From: Streptomyces sp. A1136
Lineage (GTDB): Bacteria; Actinomycetota; Actinomycetes; Streptomycetales; Streptomycetaceae
Length of the DNA: 64,000 bases
NCBI RefSeq assembly: GCF_004795055.1
Contig: NZ_SSBJ01000001.1
Location: forward strand, 124,001 to 188,000
Direction of reading: 5' to 3'
Shown: piece by piece, positions 16,762 through 25,616 of the stretch
Numbering within the stretch: the stretch's first letter is position 1
How the letters are laid out: every line of letters begins with the position of its first letter
Position numbers and translations under genes: made by a program
Notes under the pieces: generated by a model
Databases searched by the model: none
Seen by the model: the letters and a program-made list of their open reading frames with translations, nothing else
What the model was told of the DNA's origin: nothing

Positions 16762-17739
16762 ATGCATGCGATCACCATCGAGCAGCCCGGCGGACCCGAG
16801 GCCCTGGTGTGGGCCGAAGCACCCGATCCGGTGGCAGGCCAAGGCGAGGTAGTCGTCGAGGTCGCGGCGAGCGCCGTGAACCGCGCCGACGTCCTCCAGC
16901 GACAGGGCTTCTACGATCCGCCACCCGGTGCCTCCCGCCACCCCGGCCTGGAGTGTTCGGGGCGGATCGTCGCGGTCGGGGAGGGCGTCTCCGGCTGGTC
17001 GGTGGGAGACGAGGTGTGTGCGCTGCTGGCTGGCGGCGGCTACGCGGAGCGGGTCGCGATCCCGGCGGGGCAGTTGCTACCGGTACCGGCCGGGGTGGAC
17101 CTGGTGACGGCGGCAGCGCTGCCCGAGGTGGTGACGACGGTCTGGTCGAACGTGTTCATGGTGGCCGGCTTGCGTCCCGGCGAGACCCTGCTGGTGCACG
17201 GCGGGTCCAGCGGCATCGGCACGATGGCGATCCAGTTGGGCAAGGCGGTCGGCGCCCGGGTGGCGGTGACCGCGGGCGGCAAGGAGAAGCTGGAGCGCTG
17301 TGCGGAACTGGGCGCCGACATCCTGATCGACTACCGCGAGCAGGACTTCGTGGAGGAGTTGCGGGCCGCGACGGACGGAGCCGGGGCGGACGTGATCCTG
17401 GACATCGTCGGGGCGAAGTACCTGGCGCGGAACCTGGACGCGCTGGCGGTGAACGGCCGGCTCGCGGTGATCGGGCTCCAGGGCGGGGTGAAGGCGGAGC
17501 TGAACCTGGGCGCGCTGATGGCCAAGCGGGCGGCGGTCACGGCGACGTCGCTGCGGTCCCGGCCGCTGGAGGAGAAGGCGGCGATCGTGGCGGCGGTGCG
17601 GGAACACGTCTGGCCGCTCGTGGCGACGGGTCGGGTACGCCCGGTGGTGCACGCGGTGTATCCGATGGCGGACGCGGCCGAGGCGCACCGGGTGATGGAG
17701 TCCAGCGCGCATGTCGGCAAGCTGCTGCTGACCGTGTGA
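16762..17739 (+). CDS. NAD(P)H quinone oxidoreductase, zinc-independent MDR family (PIG3-like)
   Basis: This 325-residue medium-chain dehydrogenase/reductase has the GroES-like N-terminal fold (SAVNRADVLQRQGFYDPPPG is the PIG3/quinone reductase signature) and a Rossmann domain with LLVHGGSSGIGTMAIQLGKA (about 139-158). The zinc-binding cysteines and histidines of alcohol dehydrogenases are absent. It should reduce quinones with NADPH as one-electron or hydride donor. It stands alone between the channel gene and bkd locus 2. Confidence 0.9.
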   Translation: MHAITIEQPGGPEALVWAEAPDPVAGQGEVVVEVAASAVNRADVLQRQGFYDPPPGASRHPGLECSGRIVAVGEGVSGWSVGDEVCALLAGGGYAERVAIPAGQLLPVPAGVDLVTAAALPEVVTTVWSNVFMVAGLRPGETLLVHGGSSGIGTMAIQLGKAVGARVAVTAGGKEKLERCAELGADILIDYREQDFVEELRAATDGAGADVILDIVGAKYLARNLDALAVNGRLAVIGLQGGVKAELNLGALMAKRAAVTATSLRSRPLEEKAAIVAAVREHVWPLVATGRVRPVVHAVYPMADAAEAHRVMESSAHVGKLLLTV

Positions 17740-17956
17740 CGCCGGTCGTCCGACGACAGGCGTGACGAGCCCCTCCCGGGCCTCACGCGCACCGGACCGC
17801 CGCTCGGGCAACCGCTCGGGGATGAGGCCGGAGGGGCCGGGGCCGGCCGGGTTTCCGGGCGGACCGCCAGGGACGTCGGGAGGGACCGTGCAGCCTTCCC
17901 GCCCGGCGTTCTCACGAGGCAGCAGGATCTCCGCCCGGCCCGGCCCGGGGACAGCG

Positions 17957-17989
17957 GAAGGGCGCGCCCCTTTGTGCGGCGCGCCCTTC
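17957..17989. terminator. Bidirectional terminator after bkd locus 2
   Basis: GAAGGGCGCGCC (17957-17968) pairs perfectly with GGCGCGCCCTTC (17978-17989) across a 9-base loop. It lies 19 bp past the stop of the leftward E2 gene and also faces the rightward quinone oxidoreductase gene. Confidence 0.75.
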
Positions 17990-18007
17990 GGGCTCCCACT
18001 CGGCGGG

Positions 18008-19366
18008 CTACAGCGAGCGGAGCAGCACCGCCGGGGATTCCACGCAGTCGGCCACGTACCGCAGGAAGCCCCCGGCCGTGCCCCCGTCGCAGACCCGGTG
18101 GTCGAAGGTCAGCGACAGCTGCACCACCTGCCGTACCGCCAACTCGCCGCGGTGGACCCACGGCTTGGGGATGATCCGGCCGACACCCAGCATGGCCGCC
18201 TCCGGGTGGTTGATGATCGGCGTGGAGCCGTCGACGCCGAACACCCCGTAATTGTTCAGGGTGAACGTGCCGCCCGTGAGGTCCGCCGGCGTCAGCTTCC
18301 CGGCCCGCGCCAGCTCCGTGAGCCGGGCGAACTCGGCCGACAGGGACTCGGGGCTGCGCGTCTGCGCGTCCCGGACCACCGGGACCATCAGACCCCGCTC
18401 GGTCTGCGCGGCAAAGCCCAGGTGCACGGCCGGGAGCCGGACGATCTCCTTCGCCGCCAGGTCCACGGTGGAGTTGAGCTCCGGATACTTGGCGAGCGCG
18501 GCCGTGCAGATCCGGGCCAGCAGCGCCAGCACCGAGATCTTGGGGCCGCCCACCGCGTTCATCGCGGCCCGGGCCGCCATCAGCTCGGTGGCGTCCGCGT
18601 CCACCCAGCAGGTGGCCTCCGGGATTTCCCGGCGGCTCCGCGACAGCTTCTCCGCGACCGCCCCGCGCAGCCCCTTGAGCGGAATCCGCTCACCGGCGAG
18701 GGGGGCGGCGACGACGGGAGCGGTGGCCACCGGCGCCGGTGCGACCTCCGCCCGGAGGGCCGCCTCCACGTCCGCCCGCAGGATCAGCCCCTCGGGCCCC
18801 GACCCCCGCAGCGCCCGCAGATCGACCCCGTTGTCGCGGGCCAGCTTGCGTACGAGCGGCGAGATCACCGGGACCGGCCCGACCGAAAGCGGAGCGGCAG
18901 CGGCACCGGACGCATCGGGAGCAGCGACCACGGGCGCCGGGGCGACGGGCCCTTGGGCGACGGGAGTCGCCACGGCCGTGGCCGCGCCGGCCGGGGCACC
19001 CGGCCGAATCCGGCGCCTGCGCGCCGGCCGCGAGTGGTCCGTGCCGTATCCGACCAGTACGTTCCCCGAACCGGACGACTCCGACGAGCCTGCGGACTCC
19101 GACGACGGCTCGGGCTCCCCGGGGCCGACCGCGACCGTGATCAGCGGTGCGCCGACCGGCAGTTCGGTCCCCTCCTCCCCGTACCGGGCGGTGACCACAC
19201 CGCCGTAGGGGCAGGGCACCTCCACCATCGCCTTGGCCGTCTCGACCTCGACCACCGGCTGGTCGATCTCGACGACGTCGCCGACCGCCACCAGCCAGCG
19301 GACGATCTCCGCCTCGGTCAGCCCCTCACCGAGGTCGGGCAGCTTGAACTCCAGTACCTGCGGCAT
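18008..19366 (-). CDS. bkdC: Branched-chain 2-oxoacid dehydrogenase E2 (dihydrolipoamide acyltransferase)
   Basis: This 452-residue protein has one N-terminal lipoyl domain with lipoyl-Lys at about 45 (VEVETAKAMVEVP). An Ala/Pro/Ser-rich linker follows, then a peripheral subunit-binding domain (VRKLARDNGVDLRALRGSGP) and a catalytic acyltransferase domain ending with the His-Asp motif SLTFDHRVCDGG. The lipoyl Lys context and single lipoyl domain fit branched-chain E2. Its start overlaps the E1 beta stop by 1 nt (TGATG), so the three subunits form one tightly coupled operon. The products feed branched-chain acyl-CoA starters and extender units for fatty acid and polyketide synthesis. Confidence 0.93.
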   Translation of the reverse strand: MPQVLEFKLPDLGEGLTEAEIVRWLVAVGDVVEIDQPVVEVETAKAMVEVPCPYGGVVTARYGEEGTELPVGAPLITVAVGPGEPEPSSESAGSSESSGSGNVLVGYGTDHSRPARRRRIRPGAPAGAATAVATPVAQGPVAPAPVVAAPDASGAAAAPLSVGPVPVISPLVRKLARDNGVDLRALRGSGPEGLILRADVEAALRAEVAPAPVATAPVVAAPLAGERIPLKGLRGAVAEKLSRSRREIPEATCWVDADATELMAARAAMNAVGGPKISVLALLARICTAALAKYPELNSTVDLAAKEIVRLPAVHLGFAAQTERGLMVPVVRDAQTRSPESLSAEFARLTELARAGKLTPADLTGGTFTLNNYGVFGVDGSTPIINHPEAAMLGVGRIIPKPWVHRGELAVRQVVQLSLTFDHRVCDGGTAGGFLRYVADCVESPAVLLRSL

Positions 19367-20376
19367 CAGTTCTCCCACTGCAGGCGTCCTACGGTGTCCA
19401 GGATCCGGTCCACGCCGGGCAGGTGGTGCTTCTCCAACATCGGCGGCGGGTACGGGATGTCGAATCCCGTCACCCGCAGCACCGGCGCCTCCAGGTGGTG
19501 GAAGCACCGCTCCGTCACCCGGGCGGCGATCTCCGCACCCGGTCCGCCGAAGCCTCCGGCCTCGTGGACCACCACCGCGCGCCCGGTCCGACGTACCGAG
19601 GCGACGACCGTCTCCTCGTCGAACGGGACGAGCGAGCGCAGGTCCACGACCTCCAGGTCCCAGCCCTCCTCCCGCGCCGCCTCCGCGGCCTCCAGGCACA
19701 CCGGCAGCGACGGCCCGTACGTGATCAGCGTGGCGCTCGTACCCGCCCGCCGCACCATCGCCTTGCCGATCCCCGGAACCTCCGCCGGGGCATCGGGCGA
19801 CCACGGCGCCTTCGACCAGTACAGCCGCTTCGGCTCCAGGAACACCACCGGGTCGTCGCTGGCGATCGACGCGCGCAGCAGTCCGTACGCGTCCTCGACG
19901 GTCGCCGGGGTGACCACGGTCAGCCCGGGCGTCGCCACGTAGTAGGCCTCGGAGGAGTCGCTGTGGTGCTCCACCCCGCCGATCCCGCCGCCGTACGGCA
20001 CTCGGATGGTGATCGGCAGCGGCATCGCGCCCCGGGTGCGGTTGCGCATCTTCGCCACGTGCGAGATGAGCTGCTCGAAGGCCGGGTAGGCGAACGCGTC
20101 GAACTGCATCTCCACGACCGGCCGCAGCCCGTACATGGCCATGCCGACCGCGGCGCCCAGGATTCCGGCCTCCGCGAGCGGGGTGTCCGTACAGCGGTCC
20201 TCGCCGAACTCCTTCGCGAGGCCGTCCGTGATCCGGAAGACCCCGCCGAGCGTCCCGACGTCCTCGCCCATCACGTGGACCGTCGGGTCCTCCGCCATCG
20301 CGTCGCGCATCGCCCTGCCGAGGGCCTGCGCCATGGTCGCCGGCTTCGTCTCCGGCTTCACCGCCACCGTCACCAT
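19366..20376 (-). CDS. bkdB: Branched-chain 2-oxoacid dehydrogenase E1 beta subunit
   Basis: This 336-residue subunit shows the E1 beta TPP fold: MGEDVGTLGGVFRITDGLAK, DTPLAEAGILGAAVGMAM, VEMQFDAFAYPAFEQLISH, then EHHSDSSEAYY and the C-terminal transketolase domain (VVDLRSLVPFDEETV). It starts with a TGATG one-base overlap after E1 alpha and ends with another into E2. It is clearly homologous to the partial E1 beta at 1-411 but differs at many positions. Confidence 0.94.
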   Translation of the reverse strand: MVTVAVKPETKPATMAQALGRAMRDAMAEDPTVHVMGEDVGTLGGVFRITDGLAKEFGEDRCTDTPLAEAGILGAAVGMAMYGLRPVVEMQFDAFAYPAFEQLISHVAKMRNRTRGAMPLPITIRVPYGGGIGGVEHHSDSSEAYYVATPGLTVVTPATVEDAYGLLRASIASDDPVVFLEPKRLYWSKAPWSPDAPAEVPGIGKAMVRRAGTSATLITYGPSLPVCLEAAEAAREEGWDLEVVDLRSLVPFDEETVVASVRRTGRAVVVHEAGGFGGPGAEIAARVTERCFHHLEAPVLRVTGFDIPYPPPMLEKHHLPGVDRILDTVGRLQWEN

Positions 20377-21509
20377 CACTCGTTCTCCGCTTCCAGTTCG
20401 GCACGCAGCAGTTCCGCCTGCTCGCGCAACCTCCCGGTCTGCTCCGCGTAGACGTGCGCGAAGAGGTCCATCGGGTCGAGCACCGGCTCGGCGTTCATCG
20501 CGTCGCGCAGGGCCGCCGCCATCGTCTCGGCCGCGTCCTTGGCCACCTGTATGCCCTCCGCGTCCAGCAGCCCGCGCGAGGTCAGCTCGCGCTCCAGCAG
20601 CTCCACCGGGTCGTGCGCCTTCCAGGCCTCCACCTCGGAGTCCGTGCGGTAGCGCGTCGCGTCGTCGGCGTTGGTGTGCGCCTCGATCCGGTACGTGACC
20701 GCCTCGATCAGCGTCGGACCTCCGCCCGCGCGCGCCCGCTGGACGGCCTCGGTCAGCACCTCGTGCATCGCGGCGATGTCGTTGCCGTCGACCAGCCGGC
20801 CCGGCATCCCGTACCCGACGGCCTTGTGGGCCAGCGTCGGGGCGGCGGTCTGCTTGGCGAGCGGGACGGATATCGCGAAGCCGTTGTTCTGGACGAGGAA
20901 GACCACCGGGGCCTTCCACACGGCGGCGAAGTTCAACGCCTCGTGGAAGTCGCCCTCGCTGGTGCCGCCGTCGCCGACCATGGCCAGCGCCACCACGTCG
21001 TCCCCGCGCAGCCGGGCGGCGTGGGCGAGGCCCACGGCGTGGGGCAGTTGCGTGGCGAGCGGGGTGCTCAGCGGGGCGATGCGGTGCTCGCGCGGGTCGT
21101 AGCCGGTGTGCCAGTCGCCGCGCAGCAAGGTCAGGGCCTGGACGGGGTCCAGGCCGCGCGCCACGGCCGCCAGGGTGTCCCGGTAGCTGGGGAAGAGCCA
21201 GTCCTGGTCCTCCAGGACCATCGCGGCGGCGATCTCGCAGGCCTCCTGGCCGACGGTCGAGGGGTAGACGGCGAGCCGCCCCTGCCGGGTGAGCGCGGTG
21301 GCCTGGGCGTTGTAGCGGCGCCCGCGCACCAGCTCGGCGTAGTACCGGCGCATCAGCTCGGCGTCGAGCCCGTCCGCCGCCGGCGTGCCCAGCACCCGGT
21401 AGGGCTCGGGGTCCGGGAGCAGCGCGGCGGCGTCCGTACGCGGCGTCCAGGCGGGCGGCGGGGTCAAACGGTGGGACGCCCCGGCACCGGGCAGCTCTTG
21501 GACCGTCAT
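20376..21509 (-). CDS. bkdA: Branched-chain 2-oxoacid dehydrogenase E1 alpha subunit
   Basis: This 377-residue subunit carries STVGQEACEIAAAM, the TPP motif GDGGTSEGDFHEAL with VQNNGFAIS, and YRIEAHTNADDATRYR. The ATG at 21509 (MTVQELPG) is preferred because GAGGAGG lies 8 nt before it; an upstream in-frame start at 21569 would add 20 residues without a better site. It is the first gene of bkd locus 2 and diverges from an Lrp-type regulator with 177 bp between them, a classic arrangement for a regulator that controls its neighbour. Confidence 0.93.
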   Translation of the reverse strand: MTVQELPGAGASHRLTPPPAWTPRTDAAALLPDPEPYRVLGTPAADGLDAELMRRYYAELVRGRRYNAQATALTRQGRLAVYPSTVGQEACEIAAAMVLEDQDWLFPSYRDTLAAVARGLDPVQALTLLRGDWHTGYDPREHRIAPLSTPLATQLPHAVGLAHAARLRGDDVVALAMVGDGGTSEGDFHEALNFAAVWKAPVVFLVQNNGFAISVPLAKQTAAPTLAHKAVGYGMPGRLVDGNDIAAMHEVLTEAVQRARAGGGPTLIEAVTYRIEAHTNADDATRYRTDSEVEAWKAHDPVELLERELTSRGLLDAEGIQVAKDAAETMAAALRDAMNAEPVLDPMDLFAHVYAEQTGRLREQAELLRAELEAENE

Positions 21510-21571
21510 GGCGGCGTACACCTCCTCGTAGGAAGCGGGCATGAGTGCCCCGGGTGTGAGGCCCCTCACCT

Positions 21572-21585
21572 ACCGATTGTTCGGT
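21572..21585. promoter_or_regulatory. Near copy of the paa-locus palindrome, upstream of bkd locus 2
   Basis: ACCGATTGTTCGGT differs at one base from ACCGATCGTTCGGT, the palindrome found upstream of paaH/paaN (25650) and, as its complement, paaA (30397). It lies 62 bp upstream of the chosen bkdA start. It may be a target of the TetR regulator encoded at 23412-24002. Confidence 0.5.
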
Positions 21586-21596
21586 TGCCTGCGCAA
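21585..21596. promoter_or_regulatory. TTGC-N4-GCAA candidate Lrp/BkdR operator
   Basis: TTGCCTGCGCAA is an inverted repeat with TTGC/GCAA ends, the symmetry typical of Lrp/AsnC-family sites. It lies between the Lrp-type gene and bkdA and directly abuts the palindrome at 21572-21585. The core CCTGCGCAAT also occurs upstream of bkd locus 1 at 1748-1757. Confidence 0.55.
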
Positions 21597-21619
21597 TTTG
21601 GCTACAGGCACCTTCAGGC

Positions 21620-21628
21620 TGTGGACAA
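21620..21628 (-). other. DnaA box (TTGTCCACA on the minus strand)
   Basis: TGTGGACAA at this position is the exact complement of TTGTCCACA, the DnaA-box form favoured in Streptomyces. It lies in the bkd/Lrp intergenic region, 58 bp before the Lrp gene. An isolated box could bind DnaA or be chance. Confidence 0.55.
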
Positions 21629-21686
21629 AGTGGCGCCGGGGCCCTGGGATGGATGCAGGACGTCCAGCAGAGGGAGGCAGTGGGCA

Positions 21687-22355
21687 ATGCCGGATGAACA
21701 AATGGCCGCGGCGGGCTCCGAGGCAGGCGCCGGTCCGGTACCGCCCGGAGGCGCGAAAGTGGCCCCGACCGCACCGCCCGCCCCCTCCGGGCCGCCGGCC
21801 GCGCCCGCCGGCCCGCCGGCCTCCGCCGCCGCGGCGCCCGCCCCGCCACGCCCCCTGGACCCGATCGACCGGTCGATCCTGCGGCTGCTCCAAGCGGACG
21901 GTCGGGCCTCCATACGGTCGGTCGCGGAACAGGTCCACGTGTCCCGGGCCAACGCCTACGCGCGCATCAACCGGCTCATCGACGACGGCGTGATCCAGGG
22001 CTTCACCGCCCGGGTGAACCACGAACGCGCGGGTCAAGGCGCGTCCGCGTACATCACGTTGAAGATCGTCCAGAACTCGTGGCGCACGGTCCGCGAGAAG
22101 CTGCGCGAGCTTCCGGGCGCGGCGCACATCGCCCTGGTCAGCGGCGACTTCGACGTGCTCCTGCTGGTGCACACCCCGGACAACCGCACCCTGCGCGAAC
22201 TGGTGCTCACCCGCCTCCAATCGATCCCGGAAGTGCTGTCCACGCGCACCCTGCTGGTGTTCGAGGAAACGGACCTCCTGGAGTCCGGCCCGATCGGCGG
22301 CCCCGCGCTCGCCTCGCTCAACCCGCTCGCCCCCCTCACCGAGGAGCAGCCGTAG
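21687..22355 (+). CDS. bkdR: Lrp/AsnC-family regulator, probable BkdR
   Basis: This 222-residue protein has an N-terminal Ala/Pro/Gly-rich extension of about 55 residues. An AsnC-type HTH follows (LDPIDRSILRLLQADGRASI, then VHVSRANAYARINRL) and a C-terminal RAM effector-binding domain (LVSGDFDVLLLVHTPDNRTL). The ATG at 21687 has GGGAGG 9 nt upstream. Lrp-family BkdR proteins control bkd operons in response to branched-chain amino acids, and the divergent position next to bkdABC supports the same here. Its 3' end overlaps the convergent esterase gene by 20 bp. Confidence 0.9.
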   Translation: MPDEQMAAAGSEAGAGPVPPGGAKVAPTAPPAPSGPPAAPAGPPASAAAAPAPPRPLDPIDRSILRLLQADGRASIRSVAEQVHVSRANAYARINRLIDDGVIQGFTARVNHERAGQGASAYITLKIVQNSWRTVREKLRELPGAAHIALVSGDFDVLLLVHTPDNRTLRELVLTRLQSIPEVLSTRTLLVFEETDLLESGPIGGPALASLNPLAPLTEEQP

Positions 22356-23304
22356 GTCCGGCGGCGCCGGCCGTGGGGCGTACGAGGGCGCGCAGCTCGC
22401 CGAGGAGTTCCGCGACGGCGGCGTCCGCGGCGGGCGCGAGGGCGTCGTAGGCCAGGAAGCCGTGGACCAGGCCGGGGTAGAGGTGCGCGCGTACGGGGAC
22501 CCCGGCGTCCTCCAGGGTCCGGGCGTAGGCCATGGCCTGGTCCCGCAGGGGGTCGAACTCCCCGACGCCGATCACCGCGGGGGCCGACCCGCGGTGGTAT
22601 TCGGCGAGCAGCGGCGAGGCGCGGCCGTCGGCGGCGGTTCCGGGGTCGTTGCCGACGTAGAGCAGGATCTGCTCCTCGATCTCGGCCGTGGTCAGTACGT
22701 AGCCGGTGGCGTACTCCTCCATCGACGGGTAGCCGCCCCGGCCCGTCAGGTCGGTCACCGGGTAGGCCAGCAGTTGCGCGGCGACCGGGGTGCCCGCGTC
22801 GCGCAGGGCCAGGGCCACGGCGGCGGCGAGGTCGGCGCCCGCGCTGTCCCCGGCGAGGGCGAACACGCCGCTGCCGCCGCCGAAGCGCTCGGGGTGGCCG
22901 GCGACGTCCCGGGCGACGGCCAGGCAGTCCTCGTAGGCGGCCGGGAAGGGGTGCTCGGGCGCGAGGCGGTAGCCCACGGCGACGACCACGGCCTCCACGT
23001 CCCGACACAGGCGGCGGCAGATCGCGTCGTGGGTGTCCAGGTCGCCGACGATGAATCCGCCACCGTGGCAGTAGACGACGGCCGGCGCGGGGCCCGGGGG
23101 TCGCGGGCGGTAGATCCGCACGGGGACCCCGGCGAGGGTGTCGTCCGCGACGGAGCCCACGGCGAGCGGCGGGTCGGGGGCGAGCGCGAGCGAGAGCCGT
23201 CGGTTGCCGGCCCGTCGTTCCGCCGTGTCCGGGGGCGGGACGGGGGGCGCCCCGCCGACGCCGAAGCGGTCCATGAGCGCGGCGATGTCCGGGTCCAGGG
23301 GCAT
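22336..23304 (-). CDS. Alpha/beta hydrolase of the hormone-sensitive-lipase (HSL) family
   Basis: This 322-residue esterase shows the oxyanion motif YCHGGGFIVGD (about 79-89), nucleophile elbow LAGDSAGADLA, acid residue in GEFDPLRD and catalytic His in GLVHGF, all HSL/family IV features. It likely hydrolyses short-chain esters in the cytoplasm; no signal peptide is seen. It ends head-on with the Lrp-type gene with a 20-bp antisense overlap, and lies downstream of the TetR/PaaH genes with a 107-bp gap. Substrate unknown. Confidence 0.9.
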   Translation of the reverse strand: MPLDPDIAALMDRFGVGGAPPVPPPDTAERRAGNRRLSLALAPDPPLAVGSVADDTLAGVPVRIYRPRPPGPAPAVVYCHGGGFIVGDLDTHDAICRRLCRDVEAVVVAVGYRLAPEHPFPAAYEDCLAVARDVAGHPERFGGGSGVFALAGDSAGADLAAAVALALRDAGTPVAAQLLAYPVTDLTGRGGYPSMEEYATGYVLTTAEIEEQILLYVGNDPGTAADGRASPLLAEYHRGSAPAVIGVGEFDPLRDQAMAYARTLEDAGVPVRAHLYPGLVHGFLAYDALAPAADAAVAELLGELRALVRPTAGAAGPTAAPR

Positions 23305-23411
23305 GCGGCCATCGTCACGGCGGCGGGCGGGGGGCGCCGCACGGACGGAGCCGTTCAGGTGGCGTCCGCCGCGCGGCGGCCGATCGGGATGCCGTTACGG
23401 GCGGCCGCCGC

Positions 23412-24002
23412 TCAGGTCGTGCTCGTACGCAGACCGTCGAAGGCCATGTGCACGACAGCGTCCGCCAGCTGGGAGTGGTCCGCGCCCGGGTAGGGGCGGT
23501 ACCACTCGACGAGGGAGTTCACCATGCCGAACAGCAGACGGGTGGCGAGCCGGCTGTCGACATCGGCGCGCAGGTCGCCCTCGGCCGCGGCGGCCTTCAG
23601 GAGGTCGGCCACCGCGTGGTCGAACTCCCGGCGGCGCTCCAGCGCCCAGCGCTCGGTGCGCGTGTTGCCCCGTACGCGCAACAGCAGCGTCACGTACGGC
23701 AGCTCGGCCAGCAGCACCTCCACCGTGCGCCGCGTGACGTACTCGACCCGCTCCACCGCGCGGCCCCGGAGCGCGCCCGGCTCCTCCAGGACGGCGAACA
23801 GGCCGTCGAGGGCACGGCTGACCGCCCTTCGGAGCAGTTCCTCCTTGCCCGCGACATGGTGGTAGATCGAGGACTTGGAGATCCCCGCGGCCTTGGAGAG
23901 GTGCTCCATCGAGGTGCCGTCGTAGCCGCGCTCGTTGAAGACCTGGACCGCGACCGAGAGCAGTGTCTCGGGGGTGTACGTGTCCCGCCTGGCGGTGGTC
24001 AC
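23412..24002 (-). CDS. paaR: TetR-family regulator, probable PaaR repressor
   Basis: This 196-residue protein starts with a TetR HTH (TLLSVAVQVFNERGYDGTSM, then LSKAAGISKSSIYHHVAGKE), followed by an all-helical ligand domain. The GTG start overlaps the stop of the 3-hydroxyacyl-CoA dehydrogenase gene by 4 bp (GTGA), so it is the second gene of a paaH-paaR operon. TetR-type PaaR repressors that respond to phenylacetyl-CoA are known in other bacteria. Identical palindromes upstream of paaH/paaN and paaA in this window fit a local repressor of this kind. The effector is inferred. Confidence 0.85.
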   Translation of the reverse strand: MTTARRDTYTPETLLSVAVQVFNERGYDGTSMEHLSKAAGISKSSIYHHVAGKEELLRRAVSRALDGLFAVLEEPGALRGRAVERVEYVTRRTVEVLLAELPYVTLLLRVRGNTRTERWALERRREFDHAVADLLKAAAAEGDLRADVDSRLATRLLFGMVNSLVEWYRPYPGADHSQLADAVVHMAFDGLRTSTT

Positions 24003-25594
24003 CGGGCATCCCCCCGCGCGTCCCGGCCGTCGTCTCCGTACGCGGCTTCGGGCTCGACCGCGAACTCGCCGTCGCCCCCGTCCTCGCCCTCGCCTTGGTC
24101 CTCGTCCTCCGCGTAGCCGAGCTTGAACAGCGCCAGGGAGGGCGCGTACCGGCCGCCCGGGCAACGCTCGTCGAGGTGGTGGAGCAGGTCGTAGGCCCAG
24201 TCACGGCCGAGGCGCTCGTGCCACGCGGACGGCCCCAGCGGGTAGTTGACGCCGAGCCGCATCGCGGTGTCGATGTCCTCGGCGGTGGCCACGCCGCGCG
24301 CGACGGCGTCGGCGGTCAGGTCGATCAGCATCGCGACCGTCCGGGCGACGATCATGCCGGGGACGTCGCCGATGACGGAGACCTCCTTGCCGAGCTTCTG
24401 GAACAGGCCGACCGCCTCGGCGAGGGTGCGCTCGCTCGTGTCCTCGCCGGCGGAGAGCGCGACGCGGGTGGCGGCGCGGTAGTCGAGCGCGAGGTCGAAG
24501 TAGACGACGTCCGCGAACTCCACCGCGGTCTTGCCGTCCGCGAGCACCAGCTGTCCCTCGCCGGGCAGCTGGATGTACGGGCCCCCGTGACCGGTGGCGG
24601 TGACGGCGACCCCCGCCTCCTCCAGGAGGTCCACGAGACCGGCAGCGGGACCGAGGTCGCCGACGACGGTGACCTTGGCCGGGGCCTCCTCGGGACCGGC
24701 GGTGTGCGGCTGCGGGAGCCGGGCGTCCGGGCCGTAGGGGTACCAGCCGTGACCCGACTTGCGGCCGAGACGGCCCGACTGGACGAGCCGGCGCTGCGCG
24801 AGCGAGGGGGTGAACTTGGGGCTGCGGAAGAAGGAGTCCCAGACGGAACGGGTGACGGCCTCGTTGACGTCCTGGCCGATCAGGTCGGTCAGCTCGAACG
24901 GGCCCATCTTGAAGCCGCCGCTCTCGCGAAGCACGGCGTCGATGGTCGCCGGGTCCGCGCCCTGCTCCTCGTACACCGCGAAGGCTTCGGCGTAAAAGGG
25001 GCGGGCGATCCGGTTGACGATGAAGCCGGGCGTGTCGGCGCAGCGGACCGGCGTCTTGCCCCAGCCCAGGACGGTCTCGTACGCGCGCTCGGCGGCGGCC
25101 GGGTCGGTCGTGAAGCCGCTCACCACCTCGACGAGCGGGAGCAGCGGGGCCGGATTGAAGAAGTGCAGACCGAGGAAGCGGCCGGGGTGGGCGAGGCCGG
25201 CGGCGAGCTCGGTGACGGAGAGGGACGAGGTGTTGGTCGCCAGCAGGGCGTCCGGCGAGACCACTGCTTCGAGTGCGGCGAAGAGAGCGCGTTTGACGGT
25301 GACGTCCTCGACGACCGCCTCGATCACGAGAGCGGCGTCCGCCAGTTCGGTGACGGCCTGGGCGGCGGTGATCCGGCCGTTCGCCTCGTCCGCGTCGGCC
25401 CGTTCCAGTCGGCCCTTGGCGGCCAGCCGATCGACGCGGTCGCGGACCTGGCCGACGCCGGCGACGGCCGCGTCGGGGTCGATGTCGTGGATCAGCACGC
25501 GGTGACCTGCGAGAAGGGCGACCTGGGCGATGCCCTGCCCCATCGTGCCGGCGCCGATGACCGCCACTGTGCGGGACCGCTCGATTGCTGTCAT
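23999..25594 (-). CDS. paaH: 3-hydroxyacyl-CoA dehydrogenase, PaaH/PaaC type
   Basis: This 531-residue protein has an N-terminal NAD-binding domain (AVIGAGTMGQGIAQVALLAG, about 9-28) with NTSSLSVTELA. A 3HCDH C-terminal domain follows (PGFIVNRIARPFYAEAFAVY), then a second degenerate Rossmann-like region at about 300-420 and a second C-terminal domain ending with GVNYPLGPSAW. The two-part architecture fits the phenylacetate-pathway enzyme that oxidises 3-hydroxyadipyl-CoA. It diverges from paaN and shares an operon with the TetR gene. Confidence 0.9.
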   Translation of the reverse strand: MTAIERSRTVAVIGAGTMGQGIAQVALLAGHRVLIHDIDPDAAVAGVGQVRDRVDRLAAKGRLERADADEANGRITAAQAVTELADAALVIEAVVEDVTVKRALFAALEAVVSPDALLATNTSSLSVTELAAGLAHPGRFLGLHFFNPAPLLPLVEVVSGFTTDPAAAERAYETVLGWGKTPVRCADTPGFIVNRIARPFYAEAFAVYEEQGADPATIDAVLRESGGFKMGPFELTDLIGQDVNEAVTRSVWDSFFRSPKFTPSLAQRRLVQSGRLGRKSGHGWYPYGPDARLPQPHTAGPEEAPAKVTVVGDLGPAAGLVDLLEEAGVAVTATGHGGPYIQLPGEGQLVLADGKTAVEFADVVYFDLALDYRAATRVALSAGEDTSERTLAEAVGLFQKLGKEVSVIGDVPGMIVARTVAMLIDLTADAVARGVATAEDIDTAMRLGVNYPLGPSAWHERLGRDWAYDLLHHLDERCPGGRYAPSLALFKLGYAEDEDQGEGEDGGDGEFAVEPEAAYGDDGRDARGDAR

Positions 25595-25616
25595 GACCCG
25601 ATCCTCCCGCACCGAC

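Noticed and set aside
22336..22355. The 20-bp overlap of the Lrp-type gene and the esterase gene considered as a misannotation
   Set aside because: Both readings end with in-frame stops and complete family C-termini, so a small convergent overlap is more likely than an error.
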